Positions 18,542-27,844 of a stretch of DNA of 64,000 nt are shown one piece after another. Where the stretch lies: the NCBI GenBank assembly GCA_900149785.2, contig FSSI02000004.1, positions 1 through 64,000 of the forward strand. The letters are read 5' to 3'. This DNA comes from Sodalinema lacuna_A. GTDB lineage: Bacteria; Cyanobacteriota; Cyanobacteriia; Cyanobacteriales; Geitlerinemataceae. The position numbers were made by a program, and so were the translations under genes. How positions within the stretch are numbered: the stretch's first letter is position 1; every line of letters begins with the position of its first letter. Under the pieces are notes generated by a model. That model was not told the origin of the DNA, searched no databases, and saw only the letters and a list, made by a program, of their open reading frames with translations.

Positions 18542-19621
18542 GTGGTCGTAGATTTCTCCCCTCCAGAAACCTTACTTGCACAACTAATTGAACTTCGTAA
18601 AGCCATCATCCGGGATGCAACCCACTCCTTTGAGCAATGGCGACCCTTTATTTGGCGCAGTAGCTTTCGCAGTGCGGCTTGGAACTTGGCGTATTATTTA
18701 GCCTTGCAGCAACGGGATGCTCAAAAACTCGAACGGGCCTTAATGCCTTGGGGGTTATCCTCTCTCGACAGTGGTATTAGTAGTGTTTTGCCACACCTTG
18801 ATGGAACGATCGCCTCCCTCGGTGCCGTCTGTCGGATTAACCCGACGCTATTACCTCAGCATCCCTCTCCCCGGGCCTTCTTTCGGGGGGAACGGCTGTT
18901 AAAACGTCATACCCACGAACTATTCGGCGATCGCCCTTGTCACCCTCATGATCACCATCATTGGATTGTTCCTTGTCCCAGCTTGCCCCTTGATGCCTCC
19001 TTTTGCCAGCAGTTGCAACAACAGCAGGTGACGGCTTTACGCATCGACTTACGGGAAACCCCCGAACAGGGGGCCACTGCGATCGCCCAATTCCAGGCCA
19101 GCCAACAGCCCACTCAAGAGAGTGGCCATCCCCGCTGCAAACTCTGGCTCACGCTGGACGAAAAGGAGATCGGCGATCGCCCTCAACCTCAAAACCAGCC
19201 CGTCCGTTGCCATCGTCTAACCCTAAAAGACATTCTCCAGACCGCCGATCTCATCGAAATCACCAACCTAGGCAATCCCGAAGCCTTAACCCAACTTCAT
19301 CACGCCATCCAAGAACAAACCCCGAGCGATCGCCCCTATCCTGGTATTATCGTGAGCTTGCATCCAGACATCTGCCTAGAACAACTCTCCGACATCATTA
19401 TACGTGGGGCCGGCCGCTATCCCTTTGGCATTGGCATTCCCCCCGCCTTAATCCCCCAAGTGCAGCTATCTCGCACCGGCCAACGCTACCAGGCGATTCT
19501 TGACCGGTGTCAAGCCGCTTGTATACCTGTGATTCTCATGAATCAAACCGAGGCCAGTCCCCAGGAGTCCTTAAATGGGGGAAGCTCGCCATTAGTCGCC
19601 ATCTTGCGATCGCTCCCCTGA
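18542..19621 (+). CDS. Degenerate pyruvate-kinase-like protein
   Basis: 359 aa, GTG start with AAGAGGA about 10 bp upstream. The first ~130 residues follow the N-terminal extension of atypical bacterial pyruvate kinases (HPSPRAFFRGERLLKRHTHELFG). The next blocks align in order with the kinase barrel but have lost its chemistry. The usual RINCAH stretch reads RIDLRE, the substrate-binding GPK..RTG block is replaced by LDEKEIG, and the ARGDLAVE region reads VSLHPDICLE. The centre is much shortened. A late block (CQAACIPVIL) still matches the family. Family origin is inferred by eye. It is probably not a pyruvate kinase any more; a binding or regulatory role is possible. Confidence 0.6.
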   Translation: MVVDFSPPETLLAQLIELRKAIIRDATHSFEQWRPFIWRSSFRSAAWNLAYYLALQQRDAQKLERALMPWGLSSLDSGISSVLPHLDGTIASLGAVCRINPTLLPQHPSPRAFFRGERLLKRHTHELFGDRPCHPHDHHHWIVPCPSLPLDASFCQQLQQQQVTALRIDLRETPEQGATAIAQFQASQQPTQESGHPRCKLWLTLDEKEIGDRPQPQNQPVRCHRLTLKDILQTADLIEITNLGNPEALTQLHHAIQEQTPSDRPYPGIIVSLHPDICLEQLSDIIIRGAGRYPFGIGIPPALIPQVQLSRTGQRYQAILDRCQAACIPVILMNQTEASPQESLNGGSSPLVAILRSLP

Positions 19622-19631
19622 ACAGCCGTTC

Positions 19632-19844
19632 CTAAGCCTCTTCCTCCTCAGCCACCTCATAAACCTGTCCTTGGGCCACCACCACATCCCCTGGCACAAG
19701 TTTACGACCGCGACGAGTTTCTACCGCACCATTGACTAGCACTTCGCCATACTGAATTAAGACCTTCGCCTCACCCCCAGTATTGACCGCGCCAACCCAC
19801 TTGAGAAATTGAGCGAGTTTTATCGTTATGGGATCGTCACTCAT
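19632..19844 (-). CDS. S4-domain RNA-binding protein (RlbA/YaaA-like), 70 aa
   Basis: Start set at ATG 19844, where homology begins (MSDDPITIKLAQFLKW); the longer frame overlaps the carbonic anhydrase gene. The protein is a single S4 fold: LAQFLKWVGAV.TGGEAK.LI..GEVLVNG..E.RRGRKL..GD.V. Such small proteins bind structured RNA, probably ribosomal. It starts 6 bp after the stop of the carbonic anhydrase gene, so the two form an operon. Confidence 0.85.
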   Translation of the reverse strand: MSDDPITIKLAQFLKWVGAVNTGGEAKVLIQYGEVLVNGAVETRRGRKLVPGDVVVAQGQVYEVAEEEEA

Positions 19845-19849
19845 ACAGC

Positions 19850-20671
19850 TTAGCGGCTCCCATTCGACCCGTGATGGATACGAGCCACCTGTTCCGCCGA
19901 TAGCCACGGCATATTGGGGTCGCGATCGTTCTGGGCCACCGACTCTGTAGACTGTTCTTGAGAGGGCGATCGCCGATACCCCGGCACCAACTCCTCCACA
20001 TCCTCAGGTAACGAGAGGAAACATTGTACTGGAGAGGCTTCGAGCATAGCATTCTCATCCGGTGGCACAAAATCATGACGAATACTGTCGTACTCCAACA
20101 CCTCCCCGGTCTCAATATGATAAATCCAGGCGTGTAAATGGAGCTTATTGCGATACAGCTTCGAGTGAATCACCGGATAAGTCCGTAAATTCTCAATTTG
20201 AGTCAGGACATTTTCCGCCACCGCCACCTCTAACAGCGTTTCCCCATCCAAATGCGAATAATTTTCCTTCAACAATTGCCGAGTCGCTTCAGCGTGACGT
20301 AACCACTCATACACCAGAGGCATCTCCTCCTCTAAGCTGCTGCGTTTGAGTAATCCCTTCATCCCACCACAGTGAGAATGGCCGCAGACAATGATATGCT
20401 CAACCCCCAGAGCTTGCACCGCATACTCTACCGCCGCACCTTCACCACCATTGGCCGCCCCAAACGGGGGAATGATATTCCCCGCATTGCGGATAACAAA
20501 CAATTCCCCAACTTCGGCATTCGTAATCAAATTCGGGTCAATCCGCGAATCCGAACAGGTAATAAACAGAACCCTGGGTTTTTGTCCATGGGACAATTGC
20601 TCAAAGAGTTCTTGGTGGGTACTAAAATAATTCGACTTAAATTGTCGCAGACCCTTAAGCAGTTTTTTCAT
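19850..20671 (-). CDS. ccaA: Beta-class carbonic anhydrase (CcaA/IcfA type)
   Basis: 273 aa. The zinc ligands are visible: Cys and Asp of CSDSRIDP (about 39-41) and His/Cys of GHSHCGGMKG (about 98-101). Length and the long C-terminal extension (about residues 200-273, with VQCFLSLPEDVEELVPGYRRSP) match the carboxysomal CcaA/IcfA group, whose C-terminus contacts CcmM. It interconverts bicarbonate and CO2 for RuBisCO. No other carboxysome gene lies in this window. Co-transcribed with the downstream S4 gene. Confidence 0.9.
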   Translation of the reverse strand: MKKLLKGLRQFKSNYFSTHQELFEQLSHGQKPRVLFITCSDSRIDPNLITNAEVGELFVIRNAGNIIPPFGAANGGEGAAVEYAVQALGVEHIIVCGHSHCGGMKGLLKRSSLEEEMPLVYEWLRHAEATRQLLKENYSHLDGETLLEVAVAENVLTQIENLRTYPVIHSKLYRNKLHLHAWIYHIETGEVLEYDSIRHDFVPPDENAMLEASPVQCFLSLPEDVEELVPGYRRSPSQEQSTESVAQNDRDPNMPWLSAEQVARIHHGSNGSR

Positions 20672-20864
20672 GATGTCTTAGTCTATCGTCCGTGAATGCG
20701 TCCGTGAATGCCTGTAACGCCCCCAAGCTGGCGAGCCGGGAGTCTTGGGGAGTTTAACTCCATCTAGCCGCTGCTGGCCCTAGGCGATCGCCCCGCGAGT
20801 CGGCCTCAACCATCGAGTCCAACGCCTAACAAGCCCCAATGAAGCTCACCCCATCTAACCGAGG

Positions 20865-21383
20865 TCAAAATTTGGTTTCCGACAGTCGCAGAAACTCCGT
20901 ATTAACACCAGATTCGCGAGTTAGGGCAATTTTACCAGTTCGAGCAATCTCACGAATGCCAAACTTCTGTAACACCTGAGCAAAGGCTACCATCTTGCCG
21001 GGATCGCCTACCACCTCAAGAATTAACGAGTCGTCAGCCACATCCACCACCCGAGAGCGAAAAATCTGGGCCAACTCCACAATTTCCGAGCGGGTGCTAC
21101 TCGTCGCATTGACCTTCACCAACATCAACTCCCGTTCCACACAGGGAATTTCTGTAATATCCTGAACCTTGAGGACGTTGATCAACTTATAAAGTTGTTT
21201 GACAATTTGCTCAATGACCTGGTCATTACCATTGACCACCATCGTCACCCGGGAGACATTACCCTGTTCCCCGGTTCCCACTGCCAAACTTTCGATATTA
21301 AAGCCACGACGGGCGAACAGTGCCGCAATACGAGTCAGCACGCCCGCCTCATCTTCTACCAAAACCGAGAGCGTGTGTTTCAT
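20865..21383 (-). CDS. ilvH: Acetolactate synthase small (regulatory) subunit
   Basis: 172 aa. An N-terminal ACT domain (HTLSVLVEDEAGVLTRIAALFARRGFNIESL) and a C-terminal domain ending in GVNTEFLR are typical of bacterial IlvH. It activates the catalytic subunit IlvB and confers valine feedback inhibition in branched-chain amino acid synthesis. ilvB is not adjacent, as is common in cyanobacteria. Length is normal. The gene is divergent from the BON-domain gene. Confidence 0.95.
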   Translation of the reverse strand: MKHTLSVLVEDEAGVLTRIAALFARRGFNIESLAVGTGEQGNVSRVTMVVNGNDQVIEQIVKQLYKLINVLKVQDITEIPCVERELMLVKVNATSSTRSEIVELAQIFRSRVVDVADDSLILEVVGDPGKMVAFAQVLQKFGIREIARTGKIALTRESGVNTEFLRLSETKF

Positions 21384-21476
21384 TGTGTGTTTTTTCTTAA
21401 GAATTTCCTAGGCAACCAATCGTTACTTGTATCATAAAAACGGCTCGAAATTGTAAAAACAAAGAGAAAACGATCT

Positions 21477-21887
21477 ATGAGTTGGTTAAGCCGAATTTTT
21501 GGTAAAGAAGAAGAGGAAAAAGCCTACGAGTTTCCGCCGATGCCCATCAAAGAAGCCGTTGAACAGGCTGGAGGCAGCATTGCTGCCGCTGCCGCTGGCG
21601 CCACGTCAGCCGAGGAAGCTGAATCTGGGGAACCCATTCCACCCGAACGAGTTGGCCTAGATGGCAAATATGACCAAAGTGGATTAGCCAAACGAGTGGT
21701 GCGGGCTTTTGACGATAACCCAGACACCAATGACATCGAAACCATTTGGGTCGCCCAACTCGGGACGAAAGTGGTACTCAAAGGCACTGTGCCGACTCAA
21801 GAGGATCTCGATCGCCTCGTCGGTATTGCCGAGGGCGTAGAAGGAGCCAGCGAGGTCGACACCAGCGAAGTCGAGGTGAGCGCCTAG
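21477..21887 (+). CDS. BON-domain protein
   Basis: 136 aa. An N-terminal amphipathic start (MSWLSRIFGKEEEEKAYEF) and an Ala-rich linker precede a BON domain (about 62-130) with the pattern LAKRVVRAFDDN....IETIWVAQLGTKVVLKGTVPTQEDLDRLVGIAEGVEGASEVD. BON domains bind membranes or other periplasmic partners. There is no clear signal peptide. Related single-BON proteins are widespread in cyanobacteria. A strong hairpin follows. Confidence 0.85.
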   Translation: MSWLSRIFGKEEEEKAYEFPPMPIKEAVEQAGGSIAAAAAGATSAEEAESGEPIPPERVGLDGKYDQSGLAKRVVRAFDDNPDTNDIETIWVAQLGTKVVLKGTVPTQEDLDRLVGIAEGVEGASEVDTSEVEVSA

Positions 21888-21905
21888 TCGCGACCTAACC
21901 GGTCA

Positions 21906-21936
21906 ACCCAGAGAGACATCAATCATCTCTCTGGGT
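21906..21936 (+). terminator. Terminator hairpin between convergent genes
   Basis: Perfect 11-bp stem (ACCCAGAGAGA with TCTCTCTGGGT) and a 9-nt loop, 18 bp after the BON gene stop. The T-run on the plus strand is weak (CTGTTG). Confidence 0.7.
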
Positions 21937-21980
21937 CTGTTGAGGCAATTAGTTGACGACGGCCTCAGCGATGGGCATCT

Positions 21981-23372
21981 TCAGCCCTCTTTCACCGCTT
22001 TAGCCGCATCACCTCGTTCGAGAACTAAGCGTAACATCGGCGGCGCCACAAAGGTCGTCGCGATGACCATGACGATGATGGCAGCTTCGAGAGATTCCGA
22101 GAGAACCCCACTCGCCGCACCCACACCAGCAAAGACAAGACCGACTTCACCCCGAGGAATCATCCCCACACCAATCGCCAGACGATTGGTATCAGGTTGG
22201 CCAAAGATGGTGAAGCCCGTGATCACTTTACCGATGATCGCCACCACAATGAGGAAGGTGGCAATAATCAAGCCCTCGCGATTACTGGGAACCGCTGGGT
22301 TTAACACCGCCAAATCGGTACGGGCACCGACCACGACAAAGAAGACGGGAACCAGCATATCTGCCACAGGAATCACCTGTTCTTCTAACTCATGCCGTTT
22401 TTCCGTTTCGCCGAGAATCAAGCCAGCCGCGAAGGCCCCAAGAATCGCCTCAAGTTGAATCGCCGCTGCGATATAGGACAACAGAAACATGACAATCAGC
22501 GAAACGATCAAGAGGGGACCGCGAGTTTTCAGTTTGTCCACCAGGGAAACATAATAAGGTGCTAGGAGGCGACCCACTAAAATCGTGCCAATGAGAAAGG
22601 CTCCAGCACTAACGGTTAGAAAGAGAATATTATTGACCTGGACTTCCCCAGTTTTAACTAAACTGGCGACCACGGCTAGGACGACGATTCCCAAAATATC
22701 ATCGAGAACTGCTGCCCCGATGATGATCTGTCCTTCTTTGGAACTGAGTTTATTAATTTCTGCCAAGACTTTAGCGGTGATACCAATGCTCGTTGCCGTC
22801 AGAGCTGCACCGGCAAAAATAGCCGGAATGGCTGGGGTCTCAAACAGGTAAATCAGGCCAGCCGTTCCCATAGCAAAGGGTGCGACAACCCCGACCACTG
22901 CAACAATGGCAGCTTGGGGACCATATTTAATCAGTTCCCCAAGCTCAGACTCTAAACCGATTTCAAACAGGAGAATAATCACCCCCAATTCCGAGAGGAT
23001 ATTAATCACTTCACTCTCGGCAGAAAACGAGGCGGCTAGGGTTTCAGGGGTCAGTTCCCCCGTCGCTTCAATGAAGCGAAAAATCAGAGAGTCGCCAGCT
23101 TGCGCCCCACTCTCGGGGAAAATAATCAGGTTTAAGACTGAAATACCGACGACGACTCCACCCACCAAATCTCCTAACACGGGAGGAAGATTGATGCGCG
23201 CACAAATTTCGCCCCCCAGCTTGCTGGCCAGGTAAATTACAATTAAACTCAGCAGAACACCGCCTAAGACGGTTGCTCCATCGGCTTCTGCTTCCGTTGC
23301 TGTGGCTAAAAGGGGTGAAAATCCACCGGGATCGATAACAAAATTAAATGAGGGTGATAAGGTCATTGTCAA
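21981..23372 (-). CDS. nhaS3: CPA2 cation/proton antiporter, NhaS3-like
   Basis: 463 aa with about twelve membrane segments. The family signature is INLPPVLGDLVGGVVVG near the start, LFEIGLESE in the middle, and the ion-binding region ALTATSIGITAKVLAE. Later blocks (LGAFAAGLILGE, MIPRGEVGLVFAGVG) are typical of the KefB/NhaS3 branch. In Synechocystis, NhaS3 is an essential Na+(K+)/H+ antiporter located in thylakoids. The gene symbol rests on overall resemblance and length. No TrkA-type nucleotide domain is present. Antisense convergent neighbour: the BON gene. Confidence 0.8.
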   Translation of the reverse strand: MTMTLSPSFNFVIDPGGFSPLLATATEAEADGATVLGGVLLSLIVIYLASKLGGEICARINLPPVLGDLVGGVVVGISVLNLIIFPESGAQAGDSLIFRFIEATGELTPETLAASFSAESEVINILSELGVIILLFEIGLESELGELIKYGPQAAIVAVVGVVAPFAMGTAGLIYLFETPAIPAIFAGAALTATSIGITAKVLAEINKLSSKEGQIIIGAAVLDDILGIVVLAVVASLVKTGEVQVNNILFLTVSAGAFLIGTILVGRLLAPYYVSLVDKLKTRGPLLIVSLIVMFLLSYIAAAIQLEAILGAFAAGLILGETEKRHELEEQVIPVADMLVPVFFVVVGARTDLAVLNPAVPSNREGLIIATFLIVVAIIGKVITGFTIFGQPDTNRLAIGVGMIPRGEVGLVFAGVGAASGVLSESLEAAIIVMVIATTFVAPPMLRLVLERGDAAKAVKEG

Positions 23373-23615
23373 TGCTTAACAAAAGGTCTTTCGTAGGATC
23401 TACCCTGTCTAATGTACAAGAATTGTGGCGACCTGTGACGATCGCGGTCCCAGTCTGACCCCTCGCCCCAATTTCGGGTGCCATTGTTACAATTCATGGG
23501 AATTCCCGGCCAATCTTAAGCTCATCGCCTTTAGCTAATCCATCGCAATGAGCTAGACCTGAGCCAAAATGTCTTCGATATCCTTGTTCTCTCCTCAACT
23601 CTTTTCTCAACTACG

Positions 23616-25763
23616 ATGCCAAAGAGACTGCAACACCGCGTTCGACCTCTGCAACTGATACTGCTGTTGAGCCTTGGCCTCGTTGCCTTGGTTGCTGGCA
23701 TCTTCTGGTCCGGTCGTCGCGGGGGCGAGGAGTTTCCCCCTCAGACCGAGAATTCAGATGCCGTGGCGGCTCTATCCCTGAGGCCGTCCCGACAGCAGGA
23801 TGAACTTGAACGCTTGGCCGAGGGGCCAGCCTCTGCCGATCGCGATCGCGCCGCCTATCTGTTAGCGGTTCAGGCCATCGCCGAGGGCCAGCCCGATGAG
23901 GCGATGGCCCGACTGGACTCAGTACGCCCGCGATCGTCCCATCTCGGGGGCTATATTCTGCTGGCCCAGGCCCAAGCTCAGAACTTGGCCGGAAATGATT
24001 CTCAGGCTCAAGACCTCTATCAGCAGATTCTCCGAGATTTTCCTGAAGATCCCCTGGCGGCTGAGGCCCTATATGCCTTAGGGCAAGGGGAGCCGCAGTT
24101 CTGGGATCAAGCCCTAGAGGAGTTTCCTCGTCATCCTCGCAGCGCGGAAATTGCCCTGAAACGGCTCGAAACGCAACCGAATAACCCAGATCTCCTCAAG
24201 GTCCTCTCAACCCACCTCTATTTGGAGAATTTTACGGAACTGCTCGATCGCCGGGTGAGCCAACAGGGTGAGCGTTTGACCCCAGAAGATTGGGAAACCA
24301 TCGCCTTTGGCTATTGGGAAAAAACCCTCTATGGCAAAGCCGGGAATGCTTACGCCCGTGCGGCCAATACACCGCGCAATCTTTACCGTACCGCCCGAGG
24401 ACTGCAATTGGGAGGGGAACGCAACCGCGCTCGTCAACGCTATCGGATTCTGATTCAGGCCTTCCCGGAGGCGCCCGAGACCGCGACGGGCCTGTTACGC
24501 TTGGCGGAGATGGTGGACTCGCCTCGTGAAGCGATCGCCCTCTTGGAGCAGGTGATTGCTAACTTTCCCAATCAAGCGGCTGAGGCCCTGTTGCTGCGAT
24601 CGCAGATGTTAGACGAATTGGGCAGCTCTCAATCAGCTCAACAAGCCCGTCAGTCGGTGTTAACGCAATATAGCAACTCAGACACCGCCGCTGAGATTCG
24701 CTGGCAAAATGCCCAAAATGCTGCCCAACAGGGGAATTTGCGCCAAGCCTGGGATTGGGCCAAACAACTGTTGACGGAGAATCCTGATAGTGAGGACGCT
24801 CCCCAGGCGGCGTTTTGGATTGGTAAATGGGCTCAGAGACTCAATCGTCGTGATGATGCTGAAGCGGCTTTCACAGCCCTGTTACAGCGCTATCCTGAGT
24901 CTTATTATGCTTGGCGGGCAGCCTCCCTTCTCGGCTGGAATGTGGGGACCTTTACGACGGTGCGATCGCTCACCCCAACCGTCCAGGATCTGGCGGAGCG
25001 TCCCCGGCTTCCGGCTGGCTCGGATCTGACACGGGAACTCTACGCTCTGGGGATGGATGAGGCGGCCTGGCGACGCTGGCAAATGGAATTTCCTGACCCC
25101 ATGAACCCCACGGTGGCGGAACAATATACGGAAGGATTAATGCTACAGGTCATTGGGGATTACCTCGATGGTCTGTTTATGTTGTCGAGTTTAGGTTGGC
25201 GCGATGATCCCGAAGAACTGGCCGAGTATGAAGCCTTCAAGGCAGAACCGGCCTATTGGTATAGTCTTTATCCTTTTCCCTACCGAGAGCCAATTCTACG
25301 TTGGTCTGAAGCCCGTCAACTCGATCCCTTGTTAACGGTAGCCTTGATTCGCCAAGAATCTCGCTTTATGCCCAAAATTCGCTCCGTTGCCAATGCGGTG
25401 GGACTGATGCAAGTCCTCCCAGAAACGGCTGATTGGATTGCGGCACAACGGGATGAAGCACCGCCGATGGATCTCACAGACCCTGATGATAATATCCGTC
25501 TGGGAACCCTCTATCTCGACTATACTCACAATGAGTACAACAACAATACGCTGTTTGCACTGGCGAGCTACAATGCTGGACCGGGAAATGTTGACCGTTG
25601 GATTTCTCGCTTTAGCTTTAATGATCCCGATGTTTTTGTTTCGCAAATCCCCTTTCCTGAAACTCAGGGTTATATTGGTTCGGTAATGGGGAATTATTGG
25701 AATTATTTACGTCTTTATAATCCAGAAATTCAAGAAAAACTCGAACAAATTCGAGATGAGTAG
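23616..25763 (+). CDS. Lytic murein transglycosylase, Slt70-like with TPR repeats
   Basis: 715 aa. An N-terminal signal anchor (about 11-30) is followed by an Ala-rich helical solenoid of TPR-like repeats (about 60-470) and a C-terminal SLT domain (about 555-690). The catalytic Glu is in LIRQESRFMP; NAVGLMQVLP.TA and FALASYNAGPGNVDRW are the other motifs. It cleaves peptidoglycan glycan strands with formation of 1,6-anhydro-muramic acid in the periplasm. Length and order fit Slt70. Confidence 0.92.
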   Translation: MPKRLQHRVRPLQLILLLSLGLVALVAGIFWSGRRGGEEFPPQTENSDAVAALSLRPSRQQDELERLAEGPASADRDRAAYLLAVQAIAEGQPDEAMARLDSVRPRSSHLGGYILLAQAQAQNLAGNDSQAQDLYQQILRDFPEDPLAAEALYALGQGEPQFWDQALEEFPRHPRSAEIALKRLETQPNNPDLLKVLSTHLYLENFTELLDRRVSQQGERLTPEDWETIAFGYWEKTLYGKAGNAYARAANTPRNLYRTARGLQLGGERNRARQRYRILIQAFPEAPETATGLLRLAEMVDSPREAIALLEQVIANFPNQAAEALLLRSQMLDELGSSQSAQQARQSVLTQYSNSDTAAEIRWQNAQNAAQQGNLRQAWDWAKQLLTENPDSEDAPQAAFWIGKWAQRLNRRDDAEAAFTALLQRYPESYYAWRAASLLGWNVGTFTTVRSLTPTVQDLAERPRLPAGSDLTRELYALGMDEAAWRRWQMEFPDPMNPTVAEQYTEGLMLQVIGDYLDGLFMLSSLGWRDDPEELAEYEAFKAEPAYWYSLYPFPYREPILRWSEARQLDPLLTVALIRQESRFMPKIRSVANAVGLMQVLPETADWIAAQRDEAPPMDLTDPDDNIRLGTLYLDYTHNEYNNNTLFALASYNAGPGNVDRWISRFSFNDPDVFVSQIPFPETQGYIGSVMGNYWNYLRLYNPEIQEKLEQIRDE

Positions 25764-25805
25764 AGTTAGCAACATTGGCATCGAGATCGGTTGCCGGTTG
25801 CCGGG

Positions 25806-25833
25806 AGAGGGCGACCATAAAGGTACGCCCCTA
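25806..25833 (+). repeat. Dispersed intergenic repeat (gggcgacc...cgcccctac)
   Basis: A GC-rich imperfect inverted element with the wording of dispersed intergenic repeats common in filamentous cyanobacterial genomes. It also resembles the outer part of the repeat at 37603-37650, whose right end is TTTTTCGCCCCTACA. Confidence 0.5.
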
Positions 25834-25878
25834 CGTTGTTTTTTTGTTCAACTCAGACCAACTTTTGCCCAACTTTTG

Positions 25879-26421
25879 CTAGTGTGAGGCGTTGGCGATC
25901 GCCCACAAATCCACTAACCCCAGCAGTAGGGTCAATCCCAAAAGAATCAGATACATCCAAGGTTGAGCCAGAGGGCGCACATCACGGGTATCAATCCCAG
26001 TTTTGGCTTCCACCTGTTTGACTAAACGGGAGAATCCAGCCACACGCATCGGCAACAAATAGCCCTCTCCCGCATCACTGAGGAAATAATAGACCAATCC
26101 TCCTTGTCCCGTGGTTCTAGGTTTCAAGGCCTTAACCGATTCCCAAGGGAGGAACCAACCCTTACGAAAAATCTTGGCAAACCAGCCTGGATAACTCACC
26201 CCAATTCCAGACTCATCGAGAATCACCCGTTCACTCAAGGCCCCATAGAGCAGAAGCCAACCCAACGCTAACCCCACGCCAAGAACTAGGGGCGGAACAG
26301 GGGCGTTGGTGGCTTGGGCAAGAATAGGAAGCGGAACCGTTAACGCTAAATATAACCCCAATAGCGTGATGCGAATCAGGGGGGAAATGCGAAATAGTAA
26401 AGGGTCAGAATGCGAGGTCAT
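25879..26421 (-). CDS. Membrane protein of unknown function, 180 aa
   Basis: Start at ATG 26421; the longer frame reads through the upstream gene. Two membrane segments near the N-terminus (about 15-35 and 42-58), a soluble beta-rich part resembling bacterial PH-like domains (ERVILDESGIGVSYPGW...LPWESVKAL), and a final membrane segment (about 155-175). No family name certain. It begins 2 bp after the stop of the DUF4079 gene, so the two form an operon. Confidence 0.7.
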   Translation of the reverse strand: MTSHSDPLLFRISPLIRITLLGLYLALTVPLPILAQATNAPVPPLVLGVGLALGWLLLYGALSERVILDESGIGVSYPGWFAKIFRKGWFLPWESVKALKPRTTGQGGLVYYFLSDAGEGYLLPMRVAGFSRLVKQVEAKTGIDTRDVRPLAQPWMYLILLGLTLLLGLVDLWAIANASH

Positions 26422-26423
26422 GG

Positions 26424-26864
26424 TCAGGGGGGCAAATACTTTTGTACAACCGTCCAGCCACTCCAGGATACCGCTAGAAAGCCCAGGGCCAGTAACAGGT
26501 TGCTGGTAATGTGCAGTCGTCGCATCTGAGGCTGTTTGGGATGAATCCGCCAACCGGTCACCGCTGAGGTGAACACCAAGGTCACCACCGTCAATCCGGC
26601 GGGGAGATGCCAAGAATGACCCAGACTCCCGTAATGGCCTAACGTCCCAATCAGGCCAATGGCCAGCAAAAACAGCACCAACAGCACCAGGCTAATACCT
26701 AGTCCTCGATGGGCCAGGGGAATCCAGGCGGGACGAGGCTGTTGGCGACGGCGAGCGTTCCAAAGACTCAGACCACTGATGGCGAGTAACCCATAGGCCC
26801 CTAATGACAGTCCCATAGACCAAGCCGCGAAGCGCCATAACCAGAGAAAGGACGGAAGATCCAC
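26424..26864 (-). CDS. DUF4079 family membrane protein
   Basis: 146 aa with four membrane helices. Conserved His residues lie in and near the helices (LAHRGLGISLVLL, GTLGHYG, LHITSN), reminiscent of heme-binding cytochrome b561-like folds. The pattern matches the cyanobacterial/plastid DUF4079 family as I remember it. It is the first gene of a two-gene operon with the 180-aa membrane protein; spacing is 2 bp. Function unknown. Confidence 0.7.
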   Translation of the reverse strand: MDLPSFLWLWRFAAWSMGLSLGAYGLLAISGLSLWNARRRQQPRPAWIPLAHRGLGISLVLLVLFLLAIGLIGTLGHYGSLGHSWHLPAGLTVVTLVFTSAVTGWRIHPKQPQMRRLHITSNLLLALGFLAVSWSGWTVVQKYLPP

Positions 26865-27012
26865 AATACAAACCCCGAAGCTGCGTTGACTTCGATTTTA
26901 CCGCGATCGCAGGGGCGATCCGATGCACAGCCTTGGTCAACAACGCTAAGAGTGCGGCGATCGCCCCTGAAGGGGGTATTCGGTGTTATGGCAATCAGTC
27001 CAGAATTGACCT

Positions 27013-27432
27013 CTAGTCAACTGAAGCTAGGGCGGGGGCTTTGTTATCATCGGTTCCCGGTCTAGGACTAGACCGAGGTGAAGGTTCATGATTCTTTACA
27101 TCATGGAGATCCCCTTTTGCGGTAGAATCGCTTTCACCGTTAGCCTCCGGTTCTGCCTTCGCATCGGTTTCAGGTTCCGTTGAAACTTTCAGGCGTTTGC
27201 AAGAAATGGTGTCCGAGAGGATTGCACTGGCCATCATTCCGGTGTGGATTTCGAGTTGAGCTTGGGGCATCGCCTCAAAGACAAGCCGCTGTCCAGGAAA
27301 CACAACCCGTTCAAAGTACCAGTTTTGAATATTGGTGATGCGGGCGATTTGAATCTGGCTGGTTGCGTTGATATAACAGCAAAGGATCGGGTCGGAGCTG
27401 TCCTTCGGTAAGGGATCGAGTATTTGAGCCAT
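27013..27432 (-). CDS. DUF1830 family protein with disordered tail
   Basis: 139 aa. The first ~85 residues match cyanobacterial DUF1830: ILCCYINATSQIQIARITNI, NWYFERVVFPGQRLVFEA, LEIHTG, LSDTISCKRL. The remaining ~50 residues are Glu/Asp/Ser/Pro-rich and probably disordered, longer than in the usual ~85-100-aa members. Role unknown. Confidence 0.85.
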   Translation of the reverse strand: MAQILDPLPKDSSDPILCCYINATSQIQIARITNIQNWYFERVVFPGQRLVFEAMPQAQLEIHTGMMASAILSDTISCKRLKVSTEPETDAKAEPEANGESDSTAKGDLHDVKNHEPSPRSSPRPGTDDNKAPALASVD

Positions 27433-27844
27433 AACGTTTGAGCGTCTTAGTCTAGTTAAAATCGAAAGCGATTGTTATATCCGAAGACTAACACCTGGCG
27501 ATCCCAAGTGGCTGTAAAAGCGAATACCAACTCTCTAAAAAGACTTCACCTCATCTTCCGTGTCCAACGGGGTCAAATCGGCGATTGGCTGGCTTTTAGG
27601 GATATGAGGGGCAATTCTCAAGGCGATCGCGCCGCAAATAACTCTCTAGCCTCCTCCTCCATCGAAATACCCCCGTTGACGCACCTAGACTCCCGCCGTG
27701 GGGGGTCTTAAAATTAGCATCAAAATTTTATTTTTTTTTTCGATTTATCCCTAATCGCTCTCAGCCGTCCCCTGAGATGACCCATCTGAGCAAGGTTAGG
27801 AAACAAATGTTATGGTGAAAATTAAAGATATATGAAGCATTTTT
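27433..27844. other. Intergenic, 412 bp, no supported gene
   Basis: Contains a run of ten or more T preceded by AAATTT near 27720-27740, possibly a promoter or terminator region, and an AT-rich stretch before the radical SAM start. An open frame at 27472-27711 has no ribosome site or recognisable protein pattern. Confidence 0.5.

Noticed and set aside
27472..27711. 79-aa frame in the 412-bp gap
   Set aside because: No ribosome site, no family pattern.
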